A stretch of DNA of 64,000 nt from Oscheius sp. JU75 (lineage: Eukaryota > Nematoda > Chromadorea > Rhabditida > Rhabditidae), in contig JASJZC010000002.1 in NCBI GenBank assembly GCA_037178855.1, positions 930,001 through 994,000 of the forward strand, given 5' to 3'. Positions 60,172-64,000 of the stretch are shown piece by piece; the stretch's first letter is position 1; the number at the start of each line of letters is the position of its first letter. A program made the position numbers and the translations under genes. Below the pieces are notes generated by a model, which was not told the origin of the DNA, did no database searches, and worked only from the letters and a program-made list of their open reading frames with translations.

Positions 60172-63100
60172 TTACGCCCTGCCCTGATAACCACGCTGTA
60201 AGCGAAGACTTACCGTATAAGAAAGCTCCACCAAAGCGAGGTTCTCCTTATTAGGAAAATCCTTTCTAAACCGTTCAAAGCTGCTTTCTAATATTTGGTA
60301 TTGGTCGCCTAAGTCCTCGGCCATACACAGTATACATAGCAGACTGAACTCTCTGGGTATACTGGTCTGCTTTTTCCATTGTTCGAAATCGTCTTCCTTC
60401 TCGAAGTAAAAATACGTATAGCGTTTTCTGTTGTAGTGAAACACTATGCTACCAAATGTATTAGGGAGAACAGTGGTTGATTTGATGGGCTGTCTTGGAA
60501 AGATATAGTCTATTTTTCCAACAACGGCAATATTTCGATTTGATAGGGGGTACAGCTGGCGCTCTTCTTTTGTTGGATGTAGGCAGGTTTTAAAGAGTTT
60601 TGGATTCTTGCAGCGTCGTCGAAAGTATCGATACATATACTTCAGCACATGACTTCCGTAGTTGGCAATAACAATGAAACACTGACCGCCTTCCACATTA
60701 ATTTCGTGGAGGCCATTATTGAGACGGAAATGTTTGTTCCTCTTTCTGATCGCCTTTTTCAGAAATTCCTTATTCCGGTCACTGAAATCAGGAGGAGCGA
60801 AGATGAATATAGAGAACTCCTCTTTATCTTCAGCATAGTAGTTTACTTTTTTTACTTTGTCGGCAATGTCTTGAAAGAAGCTGGCTTTGTCATAGTAGTC
60901 GATATTTTGACGATAATAGGCAGTGCAGTCCTCCACATGTTTTTTGAATCTTTTCAGTTCTTCTTTGAAATGAGAAAATGCCATTAATTCCAAGATACAG
61001 TTTAAATATCTTTGCCTGGTGTCAAAAAAACCGAGGTCGTCCAAGGATGGCTCGCAAGAAACGAGATCCCAAGTTTCTTCTAAAAAATTTTCGATGTATG
61101 GTCGGGTTTCCGGGTTTCTGTCCCAGCCTCTAAAAATCGTCAAAAACAACAATAGTTACTTACCTTTTAATAAGCTGTACGATTTCATCAGGCATAGAAA
61201 TATATCTAAAATTAAACTCCGGTCGTTCATTGATCAACATCTCGAAACTTGTAGCTTTTTCATAACGGGCTCTGAAAACATATTATACAGCAAAAATACT
61301 CATCTCTACTATCTAATGGTCGATGGCTTCTACGGCGGACCCTTTTTGTTTGGCGAGGTCACGAAACAGAAGCGAAAATACATTTTCAGTTAGTAATTGC
61401 CAAGTATAGTGCGTGCCAAACCTTTACCTTGTATTTTTTCTTGATGTATTTTTCCATTGTACAAAAGTACAATGGAAAAATACAAAACTACTTGCTTCTC
61501 TGTGAGGTAAACGACGATTAAAAAAGGTGAAAATATACAGATCTAGTAAAAATAGCCTCGTATCATCGAAGTAATTACACCATTTTGAACTCTCGCCCTT
61601 CTCGAATTTGAATTTGCAAGAATTGGTTTGAAAAAAAAAGTTGGAACCCCATTTCCATGACGGTAAAACGGTGTGTCGAGTTGTTTTTGGAAAGAGGCAC
61701 ACATTAGAATAAGAGTAGTTGGTGACGAAACTGCCTTTAGACAACTGGTAGAGCACAAAAACTCACCGGCGTTCAATCATTTCCCAGCATGTAATGGCAA
61801 AGGCAAAGACATCTCCAGCTTTTTTGAATCTCTGATCGGTAAGAATTTCTGGAGCCATGTAGTGTATAGTACCACAGCTTAAAATTAGTTTTAGACTAGC
61901 CAGACTGTAGCCTCGTTTAAATTCAGTCATTCAATATGTCACATAGCCTTCTAGTCTTGGCCCATACATAGGGAACTCAGACGCAAAAAAAAACGAAAAC
62001 TTCGTACAAGTGAGACTCCAAAGTGGACGCAATTAAACCGCGAGCTAAGCCGAAATCTGATATCTTCACATCGTCCAAACTTTTCCCCAGAAGAATACTG
62101 AAATTTGCAGCGTGAACAATTGCAAACTCGTTTACTTTTTTGGTTTCAGGTCCCTGTGAATAATTCTGGCCTCGTGGAGTTTTTGAATTCCACAAGCTAC
62201 ATAGTGCATCCATATAAGGACTGTATCAGGCCCATAGCTCAATTTGTTGTCCAAAAACCTTCCTTGGTTGTGAATTGCTAAAATAAGAAACTGTTAAAGT
62301 ACATTCGGAGCAGTTTAACCATCGTGCAAGCTTCCATATTCCATGTATTCCATGACGTAGCCTATGCATCGACGGGAATTATTGATTAGGAACCCAAGAA
62401 TCTTGACAACGTTCTCGACATTGCGCAACTAAAAACTGCAATAATCAACCGGGAAAAGTTAGAGGTCATTCTACCTAGCCCAAGAGCTCTCAGAATGCTC
62501 TTGTCTAGCGAAAACGAGAAAGATTCGAGAAGAACAATTTTTCCTGGTTTGAGACCAAAAAGAAAGCACAAGGGAAAGGAATAGAAAGTTTTATATATTT
62601 GTTATATTTTGACACCAGGGAAATTGTGCGAGAGGCAAGCTGGACACATAAAAAGAACAAGATAAACAAGACTGAATTAGAGATTACGGACACGGGGTTT
62701 GTGACATATCAACCATTTTGGACTCACCTTCATCAAGAACTGAACTTCCTTCTGACTGTCCTCTTTGAATGAACGAGCAAATACCTTCAGGGCTATGATT
62801 CTAGAACGATTGTCATTAGAGTAAAAGGTTCTGTTCTGTATTGACCGTCCGATACGAAATAAAAATAAGAAATCAAAACCGTCTAAACTTTAGGCGGGAG
62901 CTATATTTTGTAGGGCGTGCTTTTTGGGCACATCTATTATAAATCAAATTTTAGGATTGGCTACAACTTTGCAGAACAAAGTTAGGCCGCAACATCAAAG
63001 GGTAGACCATAAATGTAAGTTTCAAAAACGATTGGACGGTAGTTCCGACGTTCAAGACAGAAGAGAACCCAATAAGATAGTACCTCTTCAGTTGTTCCGA

Positions 63101-63217
63101 ATGAGCCTTATATACATCTGCCTCACCTCCTTCTCCCACAAATTTCATGTTACTCTCAAAGACACAATACTCAAATCGACGGATCTCTAAAATTGTCAGT
63201 TTCTCACTCCTATACAT
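60172..63217 (-). CDS. TKL/RIPK-like protein kinase with novel C-terminal domain, copy B
   Basis: The same eight-exon structure as copy A on the opposite strand, last exon 60172-61129, preceding one 61164-61271, first exon starting at ATG 63217; about 579 aa. It keeps the glycine loop (VGEGGEADVY), a more canonical beta3 lysine (IIALKVF), HRDLKPKN, DFGLA, MAPE and WDRNPETRP. The start 'MYRSEKLTILEIRRFEYCVF' is intact, unlike copy A. In the C-terminal domain an in-frame segment around 60585-60640 is replaced and 10 residues shorter than in A, while the FSIFIFAPPDFSDRNKEFL core is kept. Introns occupy the same sites with similar sequence, so the pair arose by DNA duplication, not retrotransposition. 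Conserved frames in both copies suggest selection on at least one. Confidence 0.72.
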
Positions 63218-63779
63218 ACTGATCCAGCAAAAGTATTTTAAATACTAGTGCTCTATGAAGAAATTTCGGCTCATCAATATTTTGGATCCATCCGAAAATT
63301 TTGGGGTTTTCCGCGACTTATCTTCAGGAAATGTCCCTATCACTTAATTGCCATAAATTTATTCGGTCGGTATTTCTGAGCAACTGACTCCTATCTGGCA
63401 GTCCGTGAGCGCGTGTGTGGTGTTTTGTTTGAATGGTTGAAACGATCTGAATCGTCGTCGACTCGACTCGTAAACGGTTAGAAACGTAGACATCTAGCAT
63501 GCTTGGCATGAAATTCATTTCTACCAGTTTTCTACCATATGTTATGGGTATGGGTGAAGAAAAACATGAAGTTCCAAGTTACGGGCAGTTTGGGCGTTGA
63601 ACGTATGATCAGCGCCTTACAACTGATTTTTTTGGTATACACTTTCGATCAGAGTGATGATCTGCAGTTTTGTAGAGCAGATCAACGGCTACAGATTTGC
63701 CGGAGGTTTAGCGATCTGAACAGGACTTATAGGTGAAAAACTAGGTCGAGGTTCGAGACTAAACAAAAGTCAACTTTTT

Positions 63780-64000
63780 AAAGATCAGTCCTAGGATTAC
63801 ACCTTTCAGTCTTGGGATGTTCTGCAAATTCTCTCTATTACTAAGCGCAATGGTGTCCTTTCAGTTCGTCAACTTTGTTCTTGCTCTTTTCCTCTCATTC
63901 TGCCATCTGTCAAAAGTAGTGATTCGTAGCATTCTTCTTTCCATGCGTCTTTGGCACACTTCGATGTATTTCTTGTCCAATACCTTCAGTGTCCAGGTTT
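63780..64000 (-). mobile_element. 3' tail of RTE-like LINE, truncated by window edge
   Basis: The reverse complement matches 16528-16745 of the left element, including the frame for 'AETWTL'-region sequence and the GTTCTGCAAA motif near 63817. The rest of the element lies beyond the window. Confidence 0.75.

Larger units (their letters stand above)
59165..64000. repeat. right arm of large inverted repeat, runs off the window
   Basis: It is the reverse complement of about 16528-21195: foldback block 59640-60165, kinase gene 60172-63217, conserved upstream region, and LINE 3' tail from about 63780 to the last base. It lacks the second LINE found next to the left arm. Small indels distinguish the arms, for example a shorter kinase last exon here. 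Confidence 0.9.

Noticed and set aside
16528-64000. Interpreting the two arms as termini of one giant transposon
   Set aside because: The interior holds ordinary housekeeping and neuronal genes on both strands, and no transposase or target duplication is visible. Segmental inverted duplication is simpler.

Overview
This is nuclear DNA from a small-genome metazoan, most likely a nematode; I cannot name the species. Many introns are only about 37-45 nt. Acceptors are mostly TTTCAG. Several genes have a polypyrimidine-AG acceptor 0-18 nt upstream of the start codon, as expected for spliced-leader trans-splicing. One gene pair has the poly(A)-signal-to-acceptor spacing (about 100 nt) typical of nematode operons. 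The gene set also fits: lectin genes with vWA-like segments and a FMRFamide-receptor-type GPCR.

Layout. 1-9.9 kb (+): the 3' part of a VPS13D-like lipid-transfer protein gene, then PET117 (cytochrome oxidase assembly), then a FAX/metaxin-like GST-fold gene, closely packed as a possible three-gene operon. 10-12.2 kb: a decayed cluster of secreted C-type lectin/vWA-like exons. 12.2-23.7 kb: mobile and repeated DNA, with two broken RTE-like LINEs, a dead mariner, and the left arm of a very large inverted repeat carrying a protein-kinase gene. 24.1-26.2 kb (-): an organic solute transporter alpha/TMEM184-like membrane protein. 29.3-32.9 kb (+): a GH56 hyaluronidase with a well-formed tRNA-Leu(CAG) on the opposite strand of one intron. 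34.9-42.2 kb (+): a complete voltage-gated calcium channel alpha2-delta gene (19 coding exons, 1069 aa) with a likely TATA promoter. 43.1-44.3 kb (-): a PRELI-family mitochondrial lipid carrier. 45.0-46.0 kb (+): LEPROT/VPS55 with two candidate last exons. 46.6-48.0 kb (+): ALYREF mRNA export adaptor. 48.2-51.5 kb (-): a peptide GPCR. 51.5-59.1 kb: a gene-poor repeat-bearing stretch. 59.2-64.0 kb: the right arm of the inverted repeat with the second kinase copy.

The most unusual features are: (1) a >4.7 kb inverted duplication with arms about 38 kb apart, each carrying an 8-exon kinase fused to a roughly 300-residue C-terminal domain I do not recognise; (2) a dispersed foldback element with a conserved palindromic core; (3) introns built almost wholly of (GAGACA)n or (TGTCTC)n sequence, resembling introner-type introns; (4) alternative terminal exons in LEPROT/VPS55; (5) minimal upstream ORFs whose stop overlaps the main start codon in two membrane-signalling genes. 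Exon structures were assembled by hand from reading frame and splice-site continuity, without alignments or transcripts.
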